64,000 nt of DNA from assembly GCA_026129405.1 (NCBI GenBank), contig JAHCID010000002.1, positions 620,001-684,000 on the forward strand. The letters run 5' to 3'. Origin of the DNA: a bacterium. GTDB lineage: Bacteria > Desulfobacterota > Binatia > DP-6. Shown here one piece after another: positions 47,868 through 56,920 of the stretch (its first letter is position 1; every line of letters starts with the position of its first letter). The notes below the pieces were generated by a model. That model was given only the letters and a program-made list of their open reading frames with translations, did no database searches and was not told the DNA's origin. The translations under genes and the position numbers were made by a program.

Positions 47868-49409
47868 TCACGGCACGCCGGCCACCGGCTGCATCTCCAC
47901 GTCGCACACGCCTCCGACGCGCGCCGTCTCGAGCGTCGGCGGGCGGTTGCAGGTCTCGCCGCGAGCGCGGATGCGGCAGGTGAGGGCGACGGCACGGCCG
48001 GCGTCGAGCCAGCTCGGCACCTTGCGGTGGCGGCCGATACGCTCGAAGCGGCAGCCGGCCGGCGTACCGTACGGGCGGCAGCCGGCCGGCTTCGCGAGGG
48101 ACACCTTGCGTCCGTCCACGACGAAGCCGGGGTAGCGGTCGACGACCTCGACGGCGTCGCCCGTGGGGCCGGCCGTCACCAGGGCCTCGCGGAAGAGGTA
48201 GCCGCCGTCGCGCGCCGTGCCGACCTCGATCCGGGTGCCGGCGATCAGGACGAAGTCGTCGCCGCGGCGGGCGACCGCGCCGCTCATGAACTCGACGCGC
48301 GGATGGTCGGGGAAGCACTTCCCCATCGCCGGCGGGTGGTAGTAGTGGCGCATCGCCGTGCGGGCGCCGGTCGAGTCCGGGAAGACCGCGGCGAGGTCGT
48401 CGGCGTCGCCGTACAGGATGCGCTCGACGTCGCCGACGTTCTGGGCGTACATCGCGCGCAGCTTCAGGTAGTCCGGGTGGCCGACGAGGTCGGGGCGCAG
48501 GAAGCAGGACGTGAGCCCCGAGGTCTGGGTCAGGAGCTCGTCCCAGATGTTGTACTGCGACACCGCCGACGCCACGCCCTCGAAGTCGCCGACGGCGCGG
48601 CAGCCCTGCGACGGCGTGCAGCCCTCGCGCCCGCGGTTGCGGATCGACAGCGCGATGACGTTGCGCTCGCAGGCTCCGTAGGCGGTGCAGCCGCGGTCGA
48701 GATGCCCCTCGTAGAGGGCGGTGCGCATGACGTAGTCGAGGTTCCGCGCCCGCGCGATCTCGGCCGCAGGCCAGCGGCCCGCGTTGGCGCGGCCGAAGGC
48801 GTCCCAGGCCCGCGCGAGCGCCGCCCGGCGTCCCATGAGGCGATCGTGCGCCTCGGCGCACTGGGACGAGGCGTGGAAGGCGCGCACGACGGCGTCGAGG
48901 CCGGTTCCGCCGGCAGGCTCGGCGCGGCCGGCGGCGGGCGGATCGAACGAGGGCGGCTTCTCGATCACCGCGAGGCGCCGCACGTCGAGCACCCGGCTCA
49001 CGCCCGGCGGGCAGTGGTGGTTCGCGACCCGCATCGTCTTGCGCTGCGCGACGGTCGCCTTGAAGCGGGCCGTGTCGGCGCGCTCCGCGCGCCGCGCGTC
49101 CACCACGATCTCGAAGCCGACCCAGGGCGTGCCGCCGGCGTCGACCAGAGGCCGGCCGTCGCGCACGACGAGGCAGGGGACGACCGACGTGCCCTGGGCC
49201 AGCGTGCCCGCGGGCGTCGTCGCGCCGCTGCGGGCGACCGCGTCCGCGCCGTAGTACGGCACGTCGAGCGGCCCGTTGAAGCGGTAGACCGTCATGACCG
49301 GCGCGGCGGGGACGTCGGCGCGCGCGGGCACGCCGCCGGCGGCGACGAGGATCAGCAGCGGCAGCAGCCGGCGCACGGCGGCCGCGAGGGACCGGGGCGA
49401 GCGATGCAT
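47868..49409 (-). CDS. Large secreted hypothetical protein
   Basis: The 513-residue precursor has a signal peptide (LAAAVRRLLPLLILVAAGGVPARA). The mature protein contains about fourteen cysteines (for example HHCPPGVS, DRGCTAYGACERNV, GREGCTPSQGCRAVGDF), so it should be folded with disulfides in the periplasm or outside. A helical middle part (AEAHDRLMGRRAALARAWDAFGRANAGRW) is flanked by beta-rich ends. I do not recognise a family. It is about 90 bases upstream of the phospholipase-like gene on the same strand. Confidence 0.6.
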   Translation of the reverse strand: MHRSPRSLAAAVRRLLPLLILVAAGGVPARADVPAAPVMTVYRFNGPLDVPYYGADAVARSGATTPAGTLAQGTSVVPCLVVRDGRPLVDAGGTPWVGFEIVVDARRAERADTARFKATVAQRKTMRVANHHCPPGVSRVLDVRRLAVIEKPPSFDPPAAGRAEPAGGTGLDAVVRAFHASSQCAEAHDRLMGRRAALARAWDAFGRANAGRWPAAEIARARNLDYVMRTALYEGHLDRGCTAYGACERNVIALSIRNRGREGCTPSQGCRAVGDFEGVASAVSQYNIWDELLTQTSGLTSCFLRPDLVGHPDYLKLRAMYAQNVGDVERILYGDADDLAAVFPDSTGARTAMRHYYHPPAMGKCFPDHPRVEFMSGAVARRGDDFVLIAGTRIEVGTARDGGYLFREALVTAGPTGDAVEVVDRYPGFVVDGRKVSLAKPAGCRPYGTPAGCRFERIGRHRKVPSWLDAGRAVALTCRIRARGETCNRPPTLETARVGGVCDVEMQPVAGVP

Positions 49410-49526
49410 CGGGACAGGCTAAGCCTGCTGCACGCCGCGGCCGCAAACGGGTGCGACGTCGCCATGCTTGGCGACCCCGGGTGGACTCATCCCCGGCGGC
49501 CGATACATTGCCTCGCGGTCGATACG

Positions 49527-50627
49527 ATGGGAGTCCACACCGACAAGCCCGGAGTGCTCGACGCCGGCGCCGCGCGGCTGCTGGCGCGCTTCACCGAGCA
49601 GATCGCCATCCGACGACTCGCCCGCGGGCTCGCCGGCGAGCTGCTGCTCGCCGACCACCACGGCGACATCGTCGATCCCGACCTCGACCCGCGGGTCTTC
49701 ACCGCGATGCCGCCCGACCTCGCGCCCGAGCGCTACGCGTTCGCGACGCTGCTCATGGGCGGCGAGTCGTATCTCCCCGGGTGCCTCGTCGTCGGCGCCG
49801 CGCTGCGGTGGCACCTCCGCACGCCGGCGACGCTCGTCTGCCTGGTCGACGACAGCGTGCCCGCCGAGGCCCGCGACGCGCTCGCACGGGTCTACGACCG
49901 CGTCGCGCTGGTGCCGCGCCTGCGGGCGCACGACAGCTCGTATCCCCCCGAGCTCCTCTCCGACGCCTACCGCGACATGTACACGAAGCTCCACCTCTTC
50001 GACGCGGAGCTCTTCCCGTACGCGCGCGTCTGCTTCGTCGACGCCGACCTCCTGCCGCTGCGCTGCTTCGATCACCTCTTCACCCTCGACGTTCCGGCGG
50101 CGGTCATCGAGAGCGTCGATGCGACCAGCCAGTACGCCTACATCCACCACATGCACGGCGTGCGGCACGGCGCGCCCGTCCCGCCCGCCATCCTCGAGCC
50201 GACCTCCGCCGACGACGTGACGGGCGGCATCAACAGCGGGCTGCTCGTGCTGGCGCCGGATCGCGCCCGCTTCGAGGACATGGTGGCGCGCATCCGGCGT
50301 CCGATGCCCGAGTGGGGCGAGCATCACCGCGAGCTCTACGCGCGCGGCATCCGCTACGGCTTTCCCGATCAGCACTTCCTCCAGGTCGAGTTCCAGCAGG
50401 CGTGGACGGCGATCGATCCGCGCTTCAACTCGATGCGGACCGACATCCCGCACAGCTTCGGCGTGCACTGGACGATCGGCCGCAAGCCGTGGCTCAACCT
50501 CGCCAACCCGGCGCGCAGCACGAGCCTGGTGCTCTGGTCGATGGCGTGGGAGACGCTGCGGCTGCATCACCCGGACCTGTGCGAGTCGGCCGAGCGGCGC
50601 GGCCTCGTGCGTGACACGCCGAGGTAG
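49527..50627 (+). CDS. Glycosyltransferase, GT8/glycogenin-like
   Basis: The 366-residue protein has an N-terminal section (ERYAFATLLMGGESYLPGCLVVGAAL) followed by RHxPATLVCLVDDSV and YTKLHLFDAELFPYARVCFVDADLLPLRCFDHLF. The DxD motif (DAD) and the later GGINSGLLVLAPD and FPDQHFLQVEF are typical of GT8 enzymes such as glycogenin and galactinol synthase. It would use a nucleotide sugar with Mn2+. ATG 49527 was chosen; the open frame extends about 2 kb further upstream antisense to the secreted-protein gene, without family similarity. It is divergent from that gene. Confidence 0.85.
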   Translation: MGVHTDKPGVLDAGAARLLARFTEQIAIRRLARGLAGELLLADHHGDIVDPDLDPRVFTAMPPDLAPERYAFATLLMGGESYLPGCLVVGAALRWHLRTPATLVCLVDDSVPAEARDALARVYDRVALVPRLRAHDSSYPPELLSDAYRDMYTKLHLFDAELFPYARVCFVDADLLPLRCFDHLFTLDVPAAVIESVDATSQYAYIHHMHGVRHGAPVPPAILEPTSADDVTGGINSGLLVLAPDRARFEDMVARIRRPMPEWGEHHRELYARGIRYGFPDQHFLQVEFQQAWTAIDPRFNSMRTDIPHSFGVHWTIGRKPWLNLANPARSTSLVLWSMAWETLRLHHPDLCESAERRGLVRDTPR

Positions 50628-50628
50628 C

Positions 50629-51684
50629 GTGCGCGGGCGGCCGCCGCGGCGGGCCGGCGTGCGCCGCGTGCTGCGCTTCGGCGCCCTCGTGCTGTCGTGC
50701 CTCGTGCGCGCGGCGGCCGCGGCGGCGGACGTCGAGCAGGCGCTCGCGTTCGTCGGCCTGTCGGCCGACGCCGCGTCGCGCATCCGTGGCGGCGACATCG
50801 TCCTCACGGACGTCGCCCCGGCCTCCTCCCACGAGCTCGCGATCGGTCTGGCGTTCCTCGTCGAGCGCCCGCTGGCGGACGTGTCGGCGGACTATCGCGC
50901 CGCGCTCGACATGCACGTGGACGCGCAGGTGCGTGCCCTGGCCCGCGTCCACGGGACGCTCGCGGACTTCGCGGGCGTGGCGCTCCCGGCCGACGAGGCG
51001 GCGCGCTACCTGGCGGCGCGGCCGGGCGACCAGCTGAACCTGTCGGCGGACGAGATCGCCGCCTTCCAGGCGGCGGCCGCCGCCGGCGGCAATGCGCACG
51101 CGAGGGCGCAACAGGTACTGGCGCAGGTGCTGTTCGAGCGCTACCGCGCCTACGCGGCGCACGGCCTCGACGCCCTGGCGCCGTACGCCCGCGCGGGCGG
51201 CGACGTGCGCCGGCCATCGGAGGAGCTGCGCGCCGCGCTCGCCGCCGGCGTCCTGCTGCGGCGCTATGCGCCGCCCGTGTGGCAGATGCTCGGGGCGTAC
51301 CCGCAGGGCAAGCCGGCGAACCTCGACGAGCGCTTCTACGTCGTGACCTACGAGCTCAACGACCGGCCGAACTATGCGCTGCGCCACCGGCTCGAGGTGC
51401 CGTTCGGCGACGGCGGCATCGTCGTCGTCGACCGCGATTTCTACGTGAGCCACGGCTACAACACGTCGCAGGCGGTGTCCGGGCTGATCCCCGTGGCGGA
51501 GGGCACGATGGTGTTCTACCGCGACCGCGTGTCGACCGATCAGCTGCGCGGCTTCGGGTCGTCGCTGAAGCAGGCGGTCGGCCGCCGCGTCATGGCGAGC
51601 CGGCTCACCGCGATCCTCCAGCGCTCGCGCGCCTGCTTCCAGGCGGCGACGATGTGTCCGCTGGCGGCCGCGTCGCCGGGGTGA
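50629..51684 (+). CDS. Secreted hypothetical protein
   Basis: The roughly 351-residue precursor starts at GTG 50629, two bases after the glycosyltransferase stop, with a twin-basic N-terminus and a signal sequence (RFGALVLSCLVRAAAAAAD). The mature part is helical at first (AARYLAARPGDQLNLSADEIAAFQAAAA), then beta-rich (RFYVVTYELNDRPNYALRHRLEVPF, IVVVDRDFYVSHGYNTSQAVSGLIPV), and ends with two cysteines. I recognise no catalytic motif. Location is probably the periplasm. It is co-directional with, and perhaps cotranscribed with, the glycosyltransferase. Confidence 0.65.
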   Translation: MRGRPPRRAGVRRVLRFGALVLSCLVRAAAAAADVEQALAFVGLSADAASRIRGGDIVLTDVAPASSHELAIGLAFLVERPLADVSADYRAALDMHVDAQVRALARVHGTLADFAGVALPADEAARYLAARPGDQLNLSADEIAAFQAAAAAGGNAHARAQQVLAQVLFERYRAYAAHGLDALAPYARAGGDVRRPSEELRAALAAGVLLRRYAPPVWQMLGAYPQGKPANLDERFYVVTYELNDRPNYALRHRLEVPFGDGGIVVVDRDFYVSHGYNTSQAVSGLIPVAEGTMVFYRDRVSTDQLRGFGSSLKQAVGRRVMASRLTAILQRSRACFQAATMCPLAAASPG

Positions 51685-51708
51685 CCCGCGCCGGCGCGGC
51701 CGCCGTGC

Positions 51709-54700
51709 TCAGGCCAGCGCGACGACGAGGACGTCGTGCGGCCCGCCGAGGCGGGCGCGCAGCGTCGCCGTCGACACCACCGCGCCGCCGGTCCGGTACG
51801 GATTCGCCTCGCGCTCGAACGGCAGCGGGGCGCCGTTCAGCGTGAGCGCCGCCGGGCCTGCGCCCCGGCGCGCGACGCGGTACTCGATCCGCACGCGCCG
51901 GCCCGCCAGCGTCGCGTCGAGCGCGAGCCCGTCGAGCGCGCGCGGCAGCACCGGGTCGATCACCGTCGCCGAGCGCCCGTGCCGCAGGCCGAAGAGACGC
52001 TGGTGGATCAGGCGGCAGGCGATGCCGGCGCCGCTCGAGTAGACCCGCCAGCCGCCCTCGACCGGGATCGTGCCGGCGCGCACGTCGGCGTAGCGCGCCT
52101 GCGCCTCGTAGCGGTCGGCGACCGCGGCGTCGGAGCTCGAGGTGTAGCAGCTCGCCTGGCGCAGGCGCGCGTTCGGCACGACGTCGCGGAGCCCGATCGG
52201 CACCGCCTGTCGCAGCGCCAGCCAGAAGGCGTCGGCGTCGCCGTAGCGGGCCATCGCCTCGGCGTAGCGGAGGTGTGCGTGCACGTACATGATCCCGATC
52301 TCGCGTCCGAAGTACGAGCTCGTCTCGGCGCGCTGGAAGACGCGCTGTACGCCGCCTCGATACGTCGGCGGACGGTCGAAGAGGCGGGCGCCGTCGGCGG
52401 CGAGGAGATGCGCGCGCATGAGCTCGACGTGCCGCGCGGCCTGCTCGGGCGTGAGGAGATCGTCGATGATCGCGTGGATCATCGGCAGGAGCCGGTAGCG
52501 GATCCCCGTGCGCGCGTCCTGCGGGTGCAGCAGCGGCTCGACGCCGCCGTCCTCGTGGAACCAGGCGAAGCCGGCGAGCGTGCCGTCGACCAGGAGGAGG
52601 CGCTGGAAGTCGGTCCGGGTCCCGGCCGCCAGGTCGTCGAGCGGCCCGGCCAGCGCCTCGCGGCCGACGTGACGCAGCGCCGCCGCCAGCGTCGTCGCGG
52701 TCTGGTGCTGGAGCGTCACCGTCCAGCTGCTGCACAGGCGCTCGCGCATCACCGGATCGACCGGCTGGAGCGAGTCGTTCCAGTCGCCGTGCCCGTAGGC
52801 GACCAGGCGCGTGCCCGGGATCCGGCGCGCGGCGATCGCCGCCAGCGCGCGCTCGACGTGGGCGAGGACGGTGCCGCGCTCGGCGCGGTCGTCGCCGCCG
52901 GGGTGGAAGAACGGCAGCTCGGCGTCGAGGATGCCGCCGTCGTCGGACGCGAGCACGTACTGCGCCAGGGCCAGCACCGGCCAGAAGACGATGTCGCCGT
53001 GCGCGTCGGGGGCGCGGATGCCGCGGTCGCGGGCGAAGAACGTCCACCACTGCGGCCAGTCGCCGTCGGGGTTCTGGTTCGCGAAGACGAGCAGGAGCAG
53101 GGCGCGCAGCTCGTCGAAGCGGCCGAGCGCGAGCAGCAGCTCGACCGGCCCCTGGCAGACGTCGCGCGTGCCCCAGCCGCCGCCCGAGTACTGCTCGAGC
53201 CCGCGCGGCGCGAGGAAGTGCACGAGGGCGTCGTGCGCGAACCAGGGTAGGATCTCGACCACGCCGGCGGCGGGGCTCGCCGGCACCGGCAGCGCGACGT
53301 CGCCCGCCATCGCGCGCCAGAACGCCTCGCCCGCGGCCGCGTCGTCCGGCGCCGCGTCCTGCACGCGCTCGTCGGCGACGAGCCCCGCGGTGACGTGGAA
53401 CGCGAGCGTGGTGGCGGGCGCGGTGACCAGCACGAGATACGGCTCGCCGCGCGACTGCCCGTCGGCGAACAGCGCCTCGTCGCCGGCGACGCGCGCCAGC
53501 ACGCCCGGGGCGGCGTCGATACGCACGACGCCGGCGGGGAACCGCCGCCCCATGTCGGTGTCGGGATCGGTGTGCAGCAGCACCGCGTCGCCGTCGCGGG
53601 CGACGCGCGGGGGGCGCGGCTCGAGTCCGTCGTCGCCGCCGAGCGCGATCTGGTGCGAGAGGAGGAAGCGGCGGGGCGGGCCGCCCTCGACGTCGACGGT
53701 GAGCGTCAGGGCGTGGCGCGTGGTCGCCGCGGCGCTGGCGATGCGCACGACGCCGTCGGGCAGCGCGTACGCCCAGCGGCAGCCGGACGGCGTGGTCTCG
53801 AAGAGCGACGGCAGGCCGAGCCGATGCCAGCCGTCCGCGCGCTCGACGAAGAGGCGCAGGCCGCCCGCGACCGTGAGCCCGAGGTACGAGCGCACCGTCG
53901 AGAGGACGCGGTTGATGTTCACGTGCCCTTGCGTGACGAGCGAGTGGAACACGCCGTCCATCCACGCCGTCGAGGTGAGCGACGCCTCCTCGGGGGCGAG
54001 GCGGTCGCCCGTACGCACGATGTGCCCGTGCGGGCGCAGGCAGCGTCGCTCCTTGGCGGGGAGGACGACGTGGGTATGGGCGGCGGTGAAGAACGACAGC
54101 AGGGTGTCGCCGTCGCGCTCGACGTGGCGGCGCTCCCCGGGCCGCAGGAGGTCGAGCGCGGCGTCGTCGAGGTCGGCGCCGGCGATCACCGGCCGCGCGC
54201 TGAACAGCGTCGGCGTCGGCGGCGTGCCGGCGTCCGCTGCGGGCCACGCCGGCGCCGCCGCCTCGGGCAGGGCGAGGGCACGATCGACGAGCGCGACGTC
54301 GGCGTCGGCGGTGGGCGCCGGGTGGTGCGGCTCGAGCCAGCCGAAGAAGCCGCGTGTGCCGGCCGCGCCCGGCGCGAGCGTCGTGGCCTCGTCCTGGAGC
54401 ACCGCCATCGCGTGCTCGTGCTGGAGGCGGCGGCTCGGCAGGTCGCCCGCCAGCGCCGCGGGCGCGTCGCCCACCCGCGTCGCGAGCCCGTGCAGCTGGA
54501 GCGCGTCGGTCGCCCAGGCGACGCCGCGGCCGAGCGCCCCGACGAGCAGCCACGGGTTGCGATCGCCGACGGCCAGATTCTGGCGCACCGCGAGCGCGAC
54601 GCCGCGCGCGGGGTGGGACAGCGCGACGTGATCGAGGTACTGGCTCACGTAGTACTCGTTCATGCGGATGGCGCCGTACGGCGCCAGCGACACGTCCTGC

Positions 54701-55074
54701 GCGTGCACGACGTCGACGCGCACCGGCGTCGCGCCCGCGTTCTCGAGGCGCACGTGCCAGAACCACGCCGGCGCCGAGCGAGCGAGCACGAGGGCCACGG
54801 CGAAGCGGATGCCGTCCCACTCGCCGCAGACGCGGAGCCCGGCCGCGTCGAGCACGATGCGGCCGGGGCTGCGCGGCCCGAGGAGCGGTACCGGCGCGAG
54901 CGCCGCGCCGTGGCGGCGCAGCCACAGGTTCGCCGGCCCGCCCTCCATCTCGGTGCCCGGGAACGTGTTCACTACCACGTCGCGGTGCTCCAGGCGCCGC
55001 AGGGAGCCGTTGCGGTTCACGACCGCGGCCAGCCCCGAGGGACTCTCGAGCCGCACCGGCCCGGGCGTGCTCAT
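51709..55074 (-). CDS. GH94-like (cyclic beta-glucan synthase C-terminal/phosphorylase) enzyme
   Basis: The 1121-residue protein has an N-terminal beta-sandwich (residues about 1-300, with MEGGPANLWLRR and DVVHAQDVSLAPYGAIRMNEY), a linker, a second sandwich (FSARPVIAGADL on), and an (alpha/alpha)6 barrel. Barrel motifs are GGGWGTRDVCQGPVELLLAL with the candidate general acid Asp, FANQNPDGDWPQWW, YGHGDWNDSLQP, and FDRPPTYRGGVQRVFQR. These are typical of GH94/GT36 proteins related to the NdvB C-terminal half and to disaccharide phosphorylases. No signal peptide, so it is cytoplasmic. Its ATG overlaps the stop of the ABC gene (ATGA). Confidence 0.85.
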   Translation of the reverse strand: MSTPGPVRLESPSGLAAVVNRNGSLRRLEHRDVVVNTFPGTEMEGGPANLWLRRHGAALAPVPLLGPRSPGRIVLDAAGLRVCGEWDGIRFAVALVLARSAPAWFWHVRLENAGATPVRVDVVHAQDVSLAPYGAIRMNEYYVSQYLDHVALSHPARGVALAVRQNLAVGDRNPWLLVGALGRGVAWATDALQLHGLATRVGDAPAALAGDLPSRRLQHEHAMAVLQDEATTLAPGAAGTRGFFGWLEPHHPAPTADADVALVDRALALPEAAAPAWPAADAGTPPTPTLFSARPVIAGADLDDAALDLLRPGERRHVERDGDTLLSFFTAAHTHVVLPAKERRCLRPHGHIVRTGDRLAPEEASLTSTAWMDGVFHSLVTQGHVNINRVLSTVRSYLGLTVAGGLRLFVERADGWHRLGLPSLFETTPSGCRWAYALPDGVVRIASAAATTRHALTLTVDVEGGPPRRFLLSHQIALGGDDGLEPRPPRVARDGDAVLLHTDPDTDMGRRFPAGVVRIDAAPGVLARVAGDEALFADGQSRGEPYLVLVTAPATTLAFHVTAGLVADERVQDAAPDDAAAGEAFWRAMAGDVALPVPASPAAGVVEILPWFAHDALVHFLAPRGLEQYSGGGWGTRDVCQGPVELLLALGRFDELRALLLLVFANQNPDGDWPQWWTFFARDRGIRAPDAHGDIVFWPVLALAQYVLASDDGGILDAELPFFHPGGDDRAERGTVLAHVERALAAIAARRIPGTRLVAYGHGDWNDSLQPVDPVMRERLCSSWTVTLQHQTATTLAAALRHVGREALAGPLDDLAAGTRTDFQRLLLVDGTLAGFAWFHEDGGVEPLLHPQDARTGIRYRLLPMIHAIIDDLLTPEQAARHVELMRAHLLAADGARLFDRPPTYRGGVQRVFQRAETSSYFGREIGIMYVHAHLRYAEAMARYGDADAFWLALRQAVPIGLRDVVPNARLRQASCYTSSSDAAVADRYEAQARYADVRAGTIPVEGGWRVYSSGAGIACRLIHQRLFGLRHGRSATVIDPVLPRALDGLALDATLAGRRVRIEYRVARRGAGPAALTLNGAPLPFEREANPYRTGGAVVSTATLRARLGGPHDVLVVALA

Positions 55075-56810
55075 GGCGCGCTCGCCCGCCGCGCCTCGCC
55101 CTCGACGACGACGCCGTCGCGGATCGGCTTCCAGCTCCAGCTCCCGTCGGCGGCGACCTCGAGCAGCGCGTCGTGCTCGGCCACGTGGTTCTCCTCCTCG
55201 TCGATCCCGGTGAAGGTGATGCAAGTCACGGTACACGCGCAGAGCGCCTGGAGGGCCATCGTGATGTGCTCGCGCTCGAGCGTGCGGCTCGGGTTGTCGA
55301 GGATCACGAACGAGGGCCGCGACAGCAGCACGCGCGCGATCGCGAGCAGCTCCTGCTCGCGCAGCGAGAGGACGTCGCTCCAATCCTCCTCGCGATCGAG
55401 CCCGCCGACGCGCTCCACGATGCGCTCGGCGCCGAGCTGGCGCAGCACGCCGGACGGCTCCGCGTCGCCGGCGCCGTCTCCGTGCAGCTCGCCGACGAGC
55501 ACCTGCCGGAGCGTACCCGGCGGCAGGTAGGGTCGCTCGGGCAGGAAGGCGAGGTCCCCGAGCGGCGGCCGCACGATGCGGCCCTCGCCCGAGTGGAAGA
55601 TGTCGGCCGTCGCGTGCAGCAGCGCGGTGCGGGCGGTGCCGTCCGTCGCGCGTACGAGGAGGCGGACGCCGCGCGGCGTGTCGACGTCGAGGTCGCGCAC
55701 GAGGACGCGCCCGTCGCGCGGGCTCCGCAGCGTCAGGTGCTCCCACGCCACCCGCTTCCCGTCCTCGACGACGGTGAGGCCGTCGGCGGCGGCGCCGGGC
55801 GTGAGCGCGTCGATCAGCACGTTCAGCCGGGCCATGACCGCGGCGTACGACGTCAGCGTCTGGAACTGCGTGACCACCAGCGAGAACGCGCCGAGCAGCG
55901 TCGAGAACGCCATCGCCGCCTGCGTGACCGCGCCGAACGGCACGTCGCCGCGCATGAACATCGGCGCGACGATGAGTGCCGGGATGATCTGGATCATGTA
56001 GTTGTAGCCGGTCGTGAAGAAGCCGACGTTGCGCGACACGTCGATGATGCGGCGCTGGTTCGCGATCAGCGCCCCGATCTGGTGGAGGAGGCGTCGCAGC
56101 AGCCGTGGCTCGCGGTGCTGGAGCGCGATCGCGTCGGCGTTCTCGCGCACGTGGATCAGCTGCGCGCGGAAGTCGGCTTCGCGGTCGGCCTGCGCATAGT
56201 TGAGCGGCACCAGACGGCGTCCGAGGGCGATGGTGACCACCGAGCCGACGGCCGCGTAGACGAAGCCGACCACGAACAGCAGGCGGCTGATCGACCACAG
56301 CACGCCCGAGAACGCGATCACGGTGATCGTCCCGTTCAGCAGCATGAGGCTCACCGACAGCGTCATGGTGACGAACGTCCGGACGTCCTCCGAGATGCGC
56401 TGGTCGGGGTTCGGCAGCCCGAGACGCACGAAGGAGCGGCCGCGGAGATAGATGCCGACGACCCGCCGGGTGAGCCAGTCGCGCCACACCAGGCCGAGGA
56501 TGTCCTGGGTGTAGCTCGCGAGCACCGCCGCCACCGTCGAGGCCGCGAACACCGCCACGTAGAGCAGCGCCTCGCGGAAGAACCCGGCCCGGTCCCGGGT
56601 CTCGATCGCCGTCATGAAGTCGCGGCCGACGTAGCTGTTGACGACGTTGAGGCCGTTGATGGCGAGGAAGATGAGCAGGAGCGCGACGCACAGGAAGATC
56701 GCCTTGCCGCGCACCTCGCTGGTGAGGAGGTTGCGGATGGCATTGACGAAGTGCCGCCAGGTCTGTCGGGAGAGCCTGCTCTGCTTCGGGCCGGTGGCGG
56801 CGAGAGTCAT
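55071..56810 (-). CDS. SbmA/YddA-like ABC protein with a degenerate ATPase domain
   Basis: The 579-residue protein has an N-terminal membrane domain of the SbmA/BacA/YddA type: AINGLNVVNSYVGRDFMTAIETRD, LVWRDWLTRRVVGIYLRG, and PNPDQRISEDVRTF. The C-terminal ABC domain is recognisable by position (LAFLPERPYLPPGTLRQVL, IARVLLSRPSFVILDN). All ATPase motifs are lost: the Walker A lysine (RATDGTARTALL instead of GxSGxGKSS), the signature Gly (LSLREQE), the catalytic Glu after Walker B (ILDNPSRTLE) and the switch His (TFTGIDEEE). It probably no longer hydrolyses ATP. It is coupled to the GH94-like gene by an ATGA overlap. Substrate unknown. Confidence 0.85.
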   Translation of the reverse strand: MTLAATGPKQSRLSRQTWRHFVNAIRNLLTSEVRGKAIFLCVALLLIFLAINGLNVVNSYVGRDFMTAIETRDRAGFFREALLYVAVFAASTVAAVLASYTQDILGLVWRDWLTRRVVGIYLRGRSFVRLGLPNPDQRISEDVRTFVTMTLSVSLMLLNGTITVIAFSGVLWSISRLLFVVGFVYAAVGSVVTIALGRRLVPLNYAQADREADFRAQLIHVRENADAIALQHREPRLLRRLLHQIGALIANQRRIIDVSRNVGFFTTGYNYMIQIIPALIVAPMFMRGDVPFGAVTQAAMAFSTLLGAFSLVVTQFQTLTSYAAVMARLNVLIDALTPGAAADGLTVVEDGKRVAWEHLTLRSPRDGRVLVRDLDVDTPRGVRLLVRATDGTARTALLHATADIFHSGEGRIVRPPLGDLAFLPERPYLPPGTLRQVLVGELHGDGAGDAEPSGVLRQLGAERIVERVGGLDREEDWSDVLSLREQELLAIARVLLSRPSFVILDNPSRTLEREHITMALQALCACTVTCITFTGIDEEENHVAEHDALLEVAADGSWSWKPIRDGVVVEGEARRASAP

Positions 56811-56920
56811 GGGGTGCGCGGCCTCCTCTGTAGCGCACTCGACGCCGGGGCCGCGAGCAGCTCGGGTTGCCGGCCGCAGGGGCGTCGTCTAAGGCTCGCG
56901 CAGCGCCGGTGGGCGCCCGC

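Noticed and set aside
47493-49526. Upstream extension of the glycosyltransferase frame by about 680 codons
   Set aside because: The extension runs antisense to the secreted-protein and lipoprotein genes, and is Arg/Ala/His-rich; the GT8-like domain starts at 49527.
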